A stretch of DNA of 64,000 nt from Agromyces sp. Marseille-P2726 (lineage in GTDB: Bacteria; Actinomycetota; Actinomycetes; Actinomycetales; Microbacteriaceae). How positions within the stretch are numbered: position 1 is the first letter of the stretch; every line of letters starts with the position of its first letter. Location: contig NZ_CADDWM010000011.1 in assembly GCF_902809835.1 (NCBI RefSeq), positions 1 through 64,000 of the forward strand, read 5' to 3'. The position numbers and the translations under genes were made by a program. Positions 35,748-44,563 of the stretch are shown in pieces. The notes below the pieces were generated by a model, which ran no database searches, was not told the DNA's origin, and saw only the letters and a program-made list of their open reading frames with translations.

Positions 35748-36903
35748 GCGGGCGTGGAAGCTCGTCCCGAAGCCCATGCAGGACGCGATCGCGTCAGGCG
35801 TCGATCGCGCCCGCGGCGTCACTCCCCCGCCCGCGCCCGTGCCCGACACGAGCAAGAGGTACCGGATGCTGGTGGGGCCGGTGAACTACGCCGGCCAGGG
35901 ATATCGCTGGTCGCGCGCCGTCGAGGAGTCGGGCGAGGTCTCCGCGCGCAACTTCGTGCACGTCGACAACAACCCCCTGCAGTACAAGGCCGACTACCTC
36001 GTGACGTGGCGAACCGCAGAGCACTCGCGGGCGTGGCAGAAGGACATGATCGACACCATCGCCCGCGACTACACCCACGTGCTGATCGAGGCCTGCTACC
36101 CCGTGCTCGGCGGCATGTTCAAGGGCGACATGCGCAAGCAGGTGGCGTTGATGCGGGATGCCGGCGTCAAGGTCGGCATCGTCGGGCACGGCACCGACGT
36201 CCGGCTGCCGTCCACGCACATGAAGAACGACGAGTGGTCGTACTTCCACAACGACGTCTGGGTGCCCGCCGACCTCCTCGAGCCGGTCGTGGCCGCGAAC
36301 CTGCAGTTGATCGCCGACCTCGACGTGCCGACGTTCGTCTCGACCGCGGGCCTGCTCATCGACGTGCCCGACGCGCACTTCCTCGGCGTCGTCGTCGATC
36401 CCGACAAGTGGGCCAACGAGGAACCCCTGCTCGTGCGGGACCGCATCAAGGTCGTGCACGCCCCGACCAACCCGAACCTGAAGGGCACACTGCACATCGA
36501 GCCGATCGCCCGCAAGCTGCACGAGGAGGGCCTCATCGAGTACGTCGAGATCAAGGGCGTGCCGAACGACGAGATGCCCCGGGTCTTCGCCGACGCCGAC
36601 GTCGTGCTCGACCAGTTCCGCACCAACGACTACGGCGTGGGCGCCTGCGAGACCATGGCCTCCGGCCGGGTGGTGCTCGCCCACGTGAGCCCCGAGGTGC
36701 GTGCAGAGGTCGAGCGCAACGCGGGGATGCCCCTGCCCATCCCCGAGACGACCCTCGACACCCTGGAGGAGGTCCTGCGCGACATCGCCGGCCGCAGGGA
36801 TCACTACCGGGCGCTCGCCGCGACGGGGCCCGAATTCGTCCGCCGCCTGCACAGCGGCGACTTCTCACGCGATGTCCTCATGCGCCACTTCCTGGCGGTG
36901 TGA
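35731..36903 (+). CDS. Glycosyltransferase, paralogous family, copy C
   Basis: 390 residues from GTG 35731, which has GAAGGAAG placed 6 bases upstream and so is a convincing start despite the 17-base overlap with copy B. Family motifs: GPVNYAGQGYRWSRAVE, HVLIEACYPVLGG, GHGTDVRLPSTH, FVSTAGLLIDVP, ADVVLDQFRTNDYGVGACETMASG. It lacks the PGGF block seen in A, B and D, and reads ARNFVHVDNNP there instead. It uses more Lys and Asn than its neighbours. Probably transfers a different sugar or acts on a different acceptor from B and D. Confidence 0.82.
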   Translation: MHPVVERAWKLVPKPMQDAIASGVDRARGVTPPPAPVPDTSKRYRMLVGPVNYAGQGYRWSRAVEESGEVSARNFVHVDNNPLQYKADYLVTWRTAEHSRAWQKDMIDTIARDYTHVLIEACYPVLGGMFKGDMRKQVALMRDAGVKVGIVGHGTDVRLPSTHMKNDEWSYFHNDVWVPADLLEPVVAANLQLIADLDVPTFVSTAGLLIDVPDAHFLGVVVDPDKWANEEPLLVRDRIKVVHAPTNPNLKGTLHIEPIARKLHEEGLIEYVEIKGVPNDEMPRVFADADVVLDQFRTNDYGVGACETMASGRVVLAHVSPEVRAEVERNAGMPLPIPETTLDTLEEVLRDIAGRRDHYRALAATGPEFVRRLHSGDFSRDVLMRHFLAV

Positions 36904-36906
36904 GTC

Positions 36907-38079
36907 GTGCGGGTCACGATCGTCTCGCGGATCTATCGTCCCGAACCGGCCGCCGCGTCGTTCTTCCTGGGCTCCGTCGCCGATGCGCTCCTCGCGGAAG
37001 GCCACTCGGTCGACGTCCTCACCGCGCGACCGCCGGCAGGATCGGGCAGCGCATCCCACGGTGAGCGGGTGCGCACGTTCCCCGTGCTGCGCGACCGCGA
37101 CGGCTACGTGCGCGGATACCTCCCCTACCTGAGCTTCGACATCCCGCTCGCGTTCCGCCTGCTCCTCACCCGTCGTCCCGACGTGGTGCTGGTGCAGCCG
37201 CCGCCCACGACCGGCGTCGTCGTGCGAATCGTCTGCGCACTGCGCCGGATCCCCTACGTCTACGACGCGGCCGACGTCTGGTCCGACGCCGCGCACATGG
37301 CGACGTCGTCGACGATCGTCGTCCGCGTGCTCCGCGCGCTCGAACGCTTCGCCATGCGGGGCGCGGCACACCTGGTCACGATCTCCCAAGGTGTCGTCGA
37401 CCGTGTCCGCGACCTGGGCGTCTCCCGCCCGATGACCGTGACGGGCTTCGGCGCCGATACGACGGCGTTCACGGTGACCGAGGCCGAGACCGTGCCGGTG
37501 TTCCTCTACGCCGGCAGCTACTCGACGTGGCACGGCGCCGAGGTGCTGATCGATGCCTTCGCGCGGTTCGTCCGAACCCGTGACGGCTACACCCTGCGAT
37601 TCATCGGTCACGGTACGGAGCGACCGGCGCTCGAGGAGCGGGCCCACGAGCTCGGCATCGGCGGCATGGTCGAATTCCTCGACCCGGTGCCGCCGCAGCA
37701 GCTCGCGCCCCCCCTCTCGAGCGCCGTCGCGAGCCTGGCCACGCTCAGGCCGGGTACGGGCTACGAATACGCGTTCACGTCGAAGGCCTTCTCATCCCTC
37801 GCCGCGGGCTGTCCGGTGATCTTCGCCGGCCCCGGCCCGACTGCGACGTTCCTCGAGACCGCCAATGCCGACGTGCGCGCCGGAGTGGCGGTGCCGTACG
37901 ACGCCGACGCCATCGCCGCGGCGATGACCGAGCTCGCCGCAGAACCCCTCGCCATGCCGCAGCGCGCAGCCCTCGGCGCGTGGACCGCTGCGCACCACTC
38001 CATCGCGGCGGTCGCTCGACGGGTCGCATCCGTGATCCACGGCGTCGGCGCGTCCGCGCCCGGACGGCCGCGACGATGA
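36907..38079 (+). CDS. Glycosyltransferase family 4 (WbuB-like)
   Basis: 390 residues from GTG 36907, three bases after copy C. N-terminal VTIVSRIYRPEPAAASFFLGSVADAL, DVVLVQPPPTTGVVVRIVCA and YVYDAADVWSDAAHM, then C-terminal LYAGSYSTWHGAEVLIDAFARF and TGYEYAFTSKAFSSLAAGCPVIFAG. This is the standard GT4 arrangement, unlike the flanking paralogues. A cytoplasmic, retaining transferase is expected. ATGA overlap with copy D keeps all four genes coupled. Confidence 0.88.
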   Translation: MRVTIVSRIYRPEPAAASFFLGSVADALLAEGHSVDVLTARPPAGSGSASHGERVRTFPVLRDRDGYVRGYLPYLSFDIPLAFRLLLTRRPDVVLVQPPPTTGVVVRIVCALRRIPYVYDAADVWSDAAHMATSSTIVVRVLRALERFAMRGAAHLVTISQGVVDRVRDLGVSRPMTVTGFGADTTAFTVTEAETVPVFLYAGSYSTWHGAEVLIDAFARFVRTRDGYTLRFIGHGTERPALEERAHELGIGGMVEFLDPVPPQQLAPPLSSAVASLATLRPGTGYEYAFTSKAFSSLAAGCPVIFAGPGPTATFLETANADVRAGVAVPYDADAIAAAMTELAAEPLAMPQRAALGAWTAAHHSIAAVARRVASVIHGVGASAPGRPRR

Positions 38080-39299
38080 GGAGCCTCTTCTCCCGCGCCG
38101 CCGACTGGATGGTCCGGCATCGCACGAAGCTGCCCCGCTGGATCGACCGCGCGATCGAGTCGGCGGCACGCAATCCCGACGGCGTCGCCGGCCGCCTCGC
38201 GTCGCGATTGCTCGGCGGCGGCTCCGCTCCGGTGACGGAGGTGCCCGATCGACCCGTGCGCGTGTACATCGCCCCGACCAACTACTCCGGACAGGGATAC
38301 CGCTGGGCCCGCGCCCTCGAACGTGCCGACCCCCGGATCGGCGCGCGCAACATGGCCGTCGAGCTACCGGGCGGATTCGCCTTCCCCGCCGACACCTCGG
38401 TTCCGATCGCCACGGTGAACTCCTCCGCCGAGTGGCAGGCCGAGGAGTGGGGTGCGGCGAGCCGGTTCACGCACGCGCTCATCGAGGCGGAACGATCGAT
38501 GTTCGGGCGACGGTTCGACCGGGATGTCTCGAAGGAGATCAGGGCGCTCGAGTCGGCCGGCGTTTCCGTGGCGTACCTGTGCCACGGCACCGACATCCGC
38601 GACCCCGATCGGCACGCGGCACTGACACCGTGGTCGCCGTACCCCGAAGACCCGCGCACCGATGTGCTGAGAGCGGATGCCGCGGCGAACCTCGAACTCC
38701 TCAGCTCGCTCCGGCGGCCGACGTTCATCTCCACGCCCGACCTCGCGATCGATGTTCCCTGGGCGACCTGGTGCCCGGTCGTGATCGACCCCGACGAGTT
38801 CGCGAACGACACCACTCCGTTCGGCGCCGATCGGGTGCGGATCGTGCACGCCTCGAGCGCACCGGTCCAGAAGGGGAGCCACTACATCGAGCCGGCGCTG
38901 GAGCCGCTGATCCGCAGCGGCCTCGTCGACTACCGGCTCGTGACCGGAGTCTCGGCGGCGCAGATGCCGGCCGTCTTCGCGGATGCCGACATCGTGATCG
39001 ACCAGTTCCGGCTCGGGTCCTACGGGGTGGCGGCATGCGAGGCCATGGCCGCCGGACGTGTCGTCGTCGGCCATGTCCTGCCGTTCGTGCGCCAACACGT
39101 CGAATCGGACTTCGGGATGCCGCTGCCCATCGTCGAGGCGACGCCCGACTCCCTGCGCGAGACCGTGGAACGGCTCGCCGACGACCGGGAGGCGGCCCGA
39201 GCTGCAGCCGCTGCGGGGGTGTCGTACGTCGCCGCCGTGCACTCGGGTCAGGCGAGCGCCCGCGCGCTCATCGAGGGATGGATCGCGAGCGTCGACTGA
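38076..39299 (+). CDS. Glycosyltransferase, paralogous family, copy D
   Basis: 407 residues from an ATG overlapping the preceding TGA. Family motifs: APTNYSGQGYRWARALE, GARNMAVELPGGFAF, HALIEAERSMFG, CHGTDIRDPDRH, FISTPDLAIDVP, and ADIVIDQFRLGSYGVAACEAMAAG. It appears closest to copy B. The N-terminal 50 residues are basic and amphipathic (RAADWMVRHRTKLPRWIDRAI), which could give peripheral membrane contact. Last gene of its operon, convergent with the acyltransferase. Confidence 0.82.
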   Translation: MRSLFSRAADWMVRHRTKLPRWIDRAIESAARNPDGVAGRLASRLLGGGSAPVTEVPDRPVRVYIAPTNYSGQGYRWARALERADPRIGARNMAVELPGGFAFPADTSVPIATVNSSAEWQAEEWGAASRFTHALIEAERSMFGRRFDRDVSKEIRALESAGVSVAYLCHGTDIRDPDRHAALTPWSPYPEDPRTDVLRADAAANLELLSSLRRPTFISTPDLAIDVPWATWCPVVIDPDEFANDTTPFGADRVRIVHASSAPVQKGSHYIEPALEPLIRSGLVDYRLVTGVSAAQMPAVFADADIVIDQFRLGSYGVAACEAMAAGRVVVGHVLPFVRQHVESDFGMPLPIVEATPDSLRETVERLADDREAARAAAAAGVSYVAAVHSGQASARALIEGWIASVD

Positions 39300-39323
39300 T
39301 CCGCCGAGACCCGCCGGGCGGGG

Positions 39324-40469
39324 TCACGACTGTGCGGCCGCGGGCACGAGGCGCGCGGCATCCTTCCGGTCCTTCCATCGCCGCAGCCGCCGCTCGATCG
39401 GCCGCTCGATGAAATGGTGCAGCGCCCAGGCGGCCGTCAGGTCCACGGCGAGCAGCGCCGCGAACCACGCCAGGTTCATCCACGACGGCTCCTGGTAGCC
39501 GAAGATCCGCAGTGCGAGGTAGATGAACGTCGCGTGCACGAGGTAGAACGCGAACGACCACTCGCCGAGCTTCACCTGCAGCTTCGTCTCGAAGCCCGAG
39601 CGCTTGCCCTCGAGCGTGTACTGCGCGATCGACACGATCGCGAGTGCGCACGCGACCGTGAACAGCTCGTTGCCGAACACGGGCACGAGAGAGAGCACCG
39701 GCAGTCCGACGAAGTACTTCGAGGTCAGCACGATCGCACCGACGACGAGGCCCATGGCACCGACTCCCAGCGCCGGGTGGATCCGGATGCGCCAGCCCGA
39801 TCGAATGGCCCACGCGAGTGCCATTCCGAGGGCGAACTCGGGCAGTCGGACGATCGGGAGCGAGAGGTGCGCGAACCAGGCGTCGGGCGAGCCGAAGGCG
39901 AGCGCGCGATAGCCGAACGCGAGGAGCACGATCGCTCCGGCGATGAGCAGGGCACCGCGTCGGGCCGTCGGCACCAGCACCTTGGAGATGTAGGGATGCA
40001 GGGCGTAGAAGAACGCCTCGCACGTGAGCGTCCACGCAGCCGGGTTTCCCGAGAAGAGGATGATCGGTGCGAGCCACCAGCCCTGGAGCACCACGAACGA
40101 GAGCGCGAGGATGGCCGGGTCGACGGGCTTCAGGAAGCTGTCGGGCGGGATCGGCGCGAAGGTGTAGAAGACCGGGATGGCCAGAATCAGGGCGACGAAG
40201 TGCGACGGATAGATGCGGGCGAATCGACGCCAGTAGAACGTCGACTGCCGCACCTCGGGCCGCGCCGACCACGTGAGCACGAAGCCCGAGAGCACGAAGA
40301 AGAATGTCACGCCGAGGTAGCCCTGCGCGAAGACCGCACTGGTCGCGCCTGGCAGTGGCGCGAAGACGAGCATGTGGTAGAAGAAGACCATGAACGCCGC
40401 CCACCACCGGAGGCCGGTGAGTGCATCGAGCCGCTGCGTCGGCTGGGCGAGGGTGGTGCTGGCGGTCAG
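39324..40469 (-). CDS. OafA/YrhL-type membrane acyltransferase, apparent CTG start
   Basis: 381 residues with about 10 membrane helices. The acyltransferase-3 hallmarks are present: LDALTGLRWWAAFMVFFYHM with the catalytic His, GYLGVTFFFVLSGFVLTW, and the RFARIYPSHFVAL segment. The family moves acetyl or other acyl groups onto exported sugars. No in-frame ATG, GTG or TTG occurs between the promoter-like TATCCT (minus strand, 40523-40528) and the first conserved residues; CTG 40469, with GAGAGAG about 6 bases upstream, is the best start. An ATG at 40637 would add 56 unrelated basic residues across the promoter. Confidence 0.85.
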   Translation of the reverse strand: MTASTTLAQPTQRLDALTGLRWWAAFMVFFYHMLVFAPLPGATSAVFAQGYLGVTFFFVLSGFVLTWSARPEVRQSTFYWRRFARIYPSHFVALILAIPVFYTFAPIPPDSFLKPVDPAILALSFVVLQGWWLAPIILFSGNPAAWTLTCEAFFYALHPYISKVLVPTARRGALLIAGAIVLLAFGYRALAFGSPDAWFAHLSLPIVRLPEFALGMALAWAIRSGWRIRIHPALGVGAMGLVVGAIVLTSKYFVGLPVLSLVPVFGNELFTVACALAIVSIAQYTLEGKRSGFETKLQVKLGEWSFAFYLVHATFIYLALRIFGYQEPSWMNLAWFAALLAVDLTAAWALHHFIERPIERRLRRWKDRKDAARLVPAAAQS

Positions 40470-40522
40470 GATGTTCTCTCTCTCGGCGTGTCGGAGCCGA
40501 AGATCGGCGCGGGCCGCAGTAC

Positions 40523-40528
40523 AGGATA
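40523..40528 (-). promoter_or_regulatory. Candidate -10 of the acyltransferase gene
   Basis: TATCCT on the minus strand in the 177-base divergent gap. It would give a leader of about 45 bases ending in GAGAGAG and the CTG start. No convincing -35 box. Confidence 0.35.
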
Positions 40529-40631
40529 CCCGCCTCGGGCCGTGGTCGGTGACGATGACACGTCGCGTGGCCCACCTCGCCCGCTCCGAACGTGCCCACC
40601 GCGGGCGCCAGTACGGGCCGGCGCGGGAGGG

Positions 40632-40637
40632 TAACAT
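40632..40637 (+). promoter_or_regulatory. -10 hexamer of the GT2 gene at 40647
   Basis: TAACAT, 9 bases before the ATG at 40647, consistent with a leaderless transcript. Confidence 0.4.
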
Positions 40638-40646
40638 CGTCTCTCG

Positions 40647-41729
40647 ATGACCAGCCCCCTCGTCGACGTCACCATCGCTGTCCACACGCCCACCCGACCC
40701 ATCGCACGCGCAGTGTCGTCGATCGTCGATCACACGAGCGCGCCCGTGCGCGTCACCGTCGTCGCGCACAACATCGATCCCGAGCTCATCCGATCGAACC
40801 TCGGCGCGTACGCGGCCGACCCCCGTGTCCGACTCCTCGAGCTCCGCGACGGAATCCCTTCCCCGGCCGGGCCCATGAATCACGGGATCGCGAACTCGGA
40901 CGCGCCGTTCATCGCGATCATGGGCTCGGACGACGAGCTCGCGCCGGGTGCCATCGACTCCTGGCTCGCCGTGCAGCGCGAGACGGGAGCGTCGACGGTG
41001 ATCGCGCGCATCCGGATCGGCAGCCGCGGCACCGATCCCTATCCGCCGGTCCGCAACGGCAAGCGCACGCGACGCCTGAGTCCCCGGAAGGACCGCCTCG
41101 CCTACCGCAGCGCGCCACTCGGGCTCATCGATCGCGCGCGCTTCGGCGACCTGCGCCTGACCGAGGGGCTGCCCTCAGGCGAAGACCTCGCGTACTCCGC
41201 GACGCTCTGGTTCACGGGCGCCGAGATCGCCTACGACCTCGCCGGACCGCCCTACATCATCAACGACGATGCGAGCGACCGGGTGACCTTCTCGCCGCGG
41301 AGCGTCGATGAGGACTTCGCGTTCCTCGAGGCCATCGAGTCCGCGCCGTGGTTCGCGCGCCTCGGTCGTGCGGACCGCAAGGCACTCGTCATCAAGATCC
41401 TGCGCGTGCACTTCTTCGACGCTGTGCTGGCCCGGATCAAGTCGCCAGACGGCCTCTCGGCGCATCGTGCCAACCTCCTCGGAGTCATCGAGCGGCTCGA
41501 GTCCGTGGCTCCCGGGGTCGTGAAGCTCCTGGCCCGAGTCGACCGCCGCGTCATCGACGAGCTGCGAACGGACGACCCGAGCCCCGATGCGATCCTCGTG
41601 CTCCTGGATGCGCGGTGGAACTATCGCACGGTCGGCGCCCTCACGACCCGGAATCCGTTCCTCGTCCTCCACCGCCAGGCGCCGTTCCGCACCCTGTACG
41701 CGGGCCTGAAGGTCACGACGCGCGCCTGA
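40647..41729 (+). CDS. Glycosyltransferase family 2
   Basis: 360 residues. The GT-A domain begins VDVTIAVHTPTRPIARAVSSI, with the metal-binding acidic cluster FIAIMGSDDELAPGAID near residue 95 and LPSGEDLAYSATLWF near 190. The C-terminal 130 residues are helical and not assigned. It is a cytoplasmic inverting transferase of unknown specificity. Single gene, divergent from the acyltransferase and convergent with the ABC transporter. Confidence 0.87.
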   Translation: MTSPLVDVTIAVHTPTRPIARAVSSIVDHTSAPVRVTVVAHNIDPELIRSNLGAYAADPRVRLLELRDGIPSPAGPMNHGIANSDAPFIAIMGSDDELAPGAIDSWLAVQRETGASTVIARIRIGSRGTDPYPPVRNGKRTRRLSPRKDRLAYRSAPLGLIDRARFGDLRLTEGLPSGEDLAYSATLWFTGAEIAYDLAGPPYIINDDASDRVTFSPRSVDEDFAFLEAIESAPWFARLGRADRKALVIKILRVHFFDAVLARIKSPDGLSAHRANLLGVIERLESVAPGVVKLLARVDRRVIDELRTDDPSPDAILVLLDARWNYRTVGALTTRNPFLVLHRQAPFRTLYAGLKVTTRA

Positions 41730-41760
41730 CCGAGCTCCCGGGGTGACCGTCGGTGCGCGA

Positions 41761-43557
41761 CTACCGTTCGAGCTCGCCGGCGAGGCCCGCCAGCAGCACC
41801 TGCTCCGCGAACGACGGGAGCGTCGCCGCCACCTCCGCGAAGGTGCCCTCGGCGACGATCACGCCCTCGTCGAGGTAGCAGATCCGGTCGTAGTCCTTGA
41901 TCGTCGAGAGGCGATGGGCCACCGAGATGAGCGTCACCTCGCCCTGCAGGGCGCGGATCGACTTCGTGACCTCGTCCTCGGTCTTGGTGTCGAGCGAACT
42001 CGTCGCCTCGTCGAGCACGAGCACGAGCGGGTCGGTGTACAGTGCGCGGGCGATACCGAGGCGCTGCTGCTGGCCTCCCGAGAGCGAGACCCCGCGTTCG
42101 CCGATGCGCTCATCGATGCCGCCGGCCCGCGATGCGACGAGCGAGCCGAGTTGCGCGCGCTCGAGGGCCTGCATGACCCGGACCCGATCGACGTCGTCAC
42201 CCCAGGTGAGCGCGACGTTCTGCGCGATGGTGCCGTCGAAGAGCGCGACCTTCTGCGGAACATAGCCCACGCGGCCACGCCACTGCCGCAGCACCGACTG
42301 CAGCGGCGCCCCGTCGATCGTGATCGACCCGGAGGATGGAAGGCTGAGTCCGAGGAGGAGGTCGATCAGCGTCGACTTGCCCGCGCCGGACGGGCCGACG
42401 ATGCCGAGGGAGCTGCCGAGTGGGATCGTCAGTGACATCCCGCGGATGACATCGTCGTTGGCCTTCGGATACCGGAAGCGGACGTCGTCGAGACGGAGCT
42501 CTCTCGGGTTCGCGGCGAGCTGCGCGGTGTCGGCCGGCGTCTGCGAGACCTTCATGTCCCTCTCCGCCGCGGTGAGGTCGCCGATGACGTCCTTCGCGGA
42601 GGGAATGGTCGCAGTGGCCTGGACGATGCCGCCCTGGATGCCGGTGATCGCGGGGATGAGCCGGAAACCCGTGACGGCGAACAGGGCGACGGACGAGAGC
42701 GCCGCGGTCATGCCGCCCTGCGAGAAGGCGTATCCACCGATCAGGATGACGCCGCCGATCAGCGCGGCCTCGAATGCGAATCCGGGGATGATGCCGAGGA
42801 ACGAGCCGTTCGCCCGCGCCCGGACGGAGCGGTTCCGATTCGCCGTGACGAGGTCGGCGACCTCCGAGAGTCGATTCCGCAGGCTCAGCTCCTTCAGCGC
42901 CTCCATCATCTCGGTCATCAGGATCGCGACCCGATAGCTGAACATCAGGTTGACCTGACCGGCCTCGAGGGCGCGCTTCGTCACGACCTGGTGCACGACC
43001 AACGCGACGAGCGTCAAGTACACCAGCGCGATGATCGACGTCACCGGGTCGACCACGAGAACGACGGCCAGCACGAGGATGAACGTGAAGATCGAGCTCG
43101 GGACGCGCATGAGCGGCAGGAGGAACCCGGCCATCGTGTTCGCGATGCCGCCATCGGCGATGCGGGTGATCTCGGCGACCGAGCGCTTCGAGCGCTCCTC
43201 CCAGCTGGAGTTGATGTACGCCTTGAACATGCGGTCGCCGATCTCGAGCTCGTACTTGGCGAACCGTCGGGTCGCGAACCAGTGCAGGAGCAGCGAGAGC
43301 ACGGACTTCGTGATGATGAGCAGGCACGCGGCGAGCGCGAAGACCGGAACGAGCGAGACCGGGATCTCACCCAGGATGGGCAGGTTCAGCGGCGCACCGG
43401 TCAGTGCGGGACCGAGGATCACGGCGAGGAGCGACATCGCCGCGACGTCGAGCGCCGTGATCAGCGTCGTTGCGACCATGTATCCCATGAAGTACCGCTG
43501 AGCGCCCTGCGGCAGGAGCGGAAGGAGGGATTTCAGTACGGGCCAGACGCGCTTCAT
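41761..43557 (-). CDS. ABC transporter, fused permease-ATPase (PglK-like flippase)
   Basis: 598 residues. The first 330 carry about six membrane helices; the ATPase domain has Walker A GPSGAGKST (388-396), signature LSGGQQQR (from 492) and Walker B LVLVLDEATSS (Asp516/Glu517 region), then the switch His in VAHRLST. A half-transporter that would homodimerise. In a glycan locus beside sugar-nucleotide genes it resembles PglK/WlaB flippases of lipid-linked oligosaccharides, so a second flippase besides Wzx is inferred; drug or lipid export cannot be excluded. It is downstream of the Gfo/Idh gene on the same strand. Confidence 0.85.
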   Translation of the reverse strand: MKRVWPVLKSLLPLLPQGAQRYFMGYMVATTLITALDVAAMSLLAVILGPALTGAPLNLPILGEIPVSLVPVFALAACLLIITKSVLSLLLHWFATRRFAKYELEIGDRMFKAYINSSWEERSKRSVAEITRIADGGIANTMAGFLLPLMRVPSSIFTFILVLAVVLVVDPVTSIIALVYLTLVALVVHQVVTKRALEAGQVNLMFSYRVAILMTEMMEALKELSLRNRLSEVADLVTANRNRSVRARANGSFLGIIPGFAFEAALIGGVILIGGYAFSQGGMTAALSSVALFAVTGFRLIPAITGIQGGIVQATATIPSAKDVIGDLTAAERDMKVSQTPADTAQLAANPRELRLDDVRFRYPKANDDVIRGMSLTIPLGSSLGIVGPSGAGKSTLIDLLLGLSLPSSGSITIDGAPLQSVLRQWRGRVGYVPQKVALFDGTIAQNVALTWGDDVDRVRVMQALERAQLGSLVASRAGGIDERIGERGVSLSGGQQQRLGIARALYTDPLVLVLDEATSSLDTKTEDEVTKSIRALQGEVTLISVAHRLSTIKDYDRICYLDEGVIVAEGTFAEVAATLPSFAEQVLLAGLAGELER

Positions 43558-43576
43558 CGCAGGCCATGCTTCCTGT

Positions 43577-44563
43577 TCAGAACTTCACCGGCTCGCCGGA
43601 GACGGCCGACTCGAGGGCACCCTCGACGACCTGGAGGGTGCGGAGTCCCTGCTCCATCGTGACGACCTTGTTCGACACGCCGAGGACGGCGTCGCGGAAG
43701 GCTTCATGCTCCATGCGCAGCGGCTCGCGCTTGGCGAAGGCGTACCGGGTGATGTCGCCCTCGGAGACGCCCCGGAACGACGAGATCGACTCCCACTCCA
43801 GCGGGATCGTGCCGTTCGCGAAGAAGGTCAGGTCGCCGGTCGTCGTGTCGGCGATGTACGCGCCACGGTCACCGCTGACGATCGTGACCCGCTCTTTCAT
43901 GGGGCTCAACCAGTTCACGAGGTGATTGACGATGATGCCGTTGGCGAGGCGGCCCGTCACGGCGATCATGTCCTCGTACTCGCGGCCGCTCTTGTGCGCC
44001 GTCTGGGCGAAGACGCTCGCGTACGCGCTCTGTGCGACCCAGCTCGTGAGGTCGATGTCGTGCGAGGCGAGATCTTTGGCCACGCCCACATCGGCGATTC
44101 GCACCGGGAACGTGCTCTGACGCCGGGTGGCGATCTGGTAGACCTCGCCGATCGCACCGTCCTCGAGGCGCCGACGCATCTCTTGAAGCGCCGGATTGAA
44201 GCGTTCGACGTGCCCGACGGCACCGACGAGTCCCTTGGCCGCGAAGGCCTCCGTCATGCGGCGCCCGGCCTCGAGGCTGTGCGCGATGGGCTTCTCGACG
44301 AGCGTGTGCACGCCGGCCTCGGCGAGCTTCAGCGCGGCATCCTCGTGGAATCGAGTGGGCACGGCCACGACCGCGATATCGATGCGGGCCTCGATCAGCG
44401 CGTCGATGTCGGGGAGCACCTCGAGGTCGCCCGACACCCCGTGCGGGTCGCCGCCGGGGTCGGCGATGGCGACGAGATCGATGCCCTCCACTTCCCTCAG
44501 CACGCGGGCGTGGTTGCGGCCCATCATGCCGACGCCCAGGAGCCCCGCGCGAAGCGTCGCCAT
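43577..44563 (-). CDS. Gfo/Idh/MocA oxidoreductase (WlbA-like)
   Basis: 328 residues. Rossmann motif GLLGVGMMGRNHARVL at the start, the substrate-domain motif VEKPIAHSLEAGRRM near residue 91, and a C-terminal alpha/beta domain. Followed upstream by an aminotransferase and a hexapeptide acetyltransferase with overlapping starts, it matches the WlbA-WlbE-WlbD set in which WlbA oxidises C3 of UDP-N-acetylglucuronic acid. It overlaps the aminotransferase gene by one base. The substrate assignment is inferred from context. Confidence 0.85.
   Translation of the reverse strand: MATLRAGLLGVGMMGRNHARVLREVEGIDLVAIADPGGDPHGVSGDLEVLPDIDALIEARIDIAVVAVPTRFHEDAALKLAEAGVHTLVEKPIAHSLEAGRRMTEAFAAKGLVGAVGHVERFNPALQEMRRRLEDGAIGEVYQIATRRQSTFPVRIADVGVAKDLASHDIDLTSWVAQSAYASVFAQTAHKSGREYEDMIAVTGRLANGIIVNHLVNWLSPMKERVTIVSGDRGAYIADTTTGDLTFFANGTIPLEWESISSFRGVSEGDITRYAFAKREPLRMEHEAFRDAVLGVSNKVVTMEQGLRTLQVVEGALESAVSGEPVKF

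Noticed and set aside
33117-35855. Minus-strand glycosyltransferase extended to 912 codons
   Set aside because: The extra N-terminal part lies antisense to copies B and C and has no family match; homologous GT4 enzymes begin near 34307.
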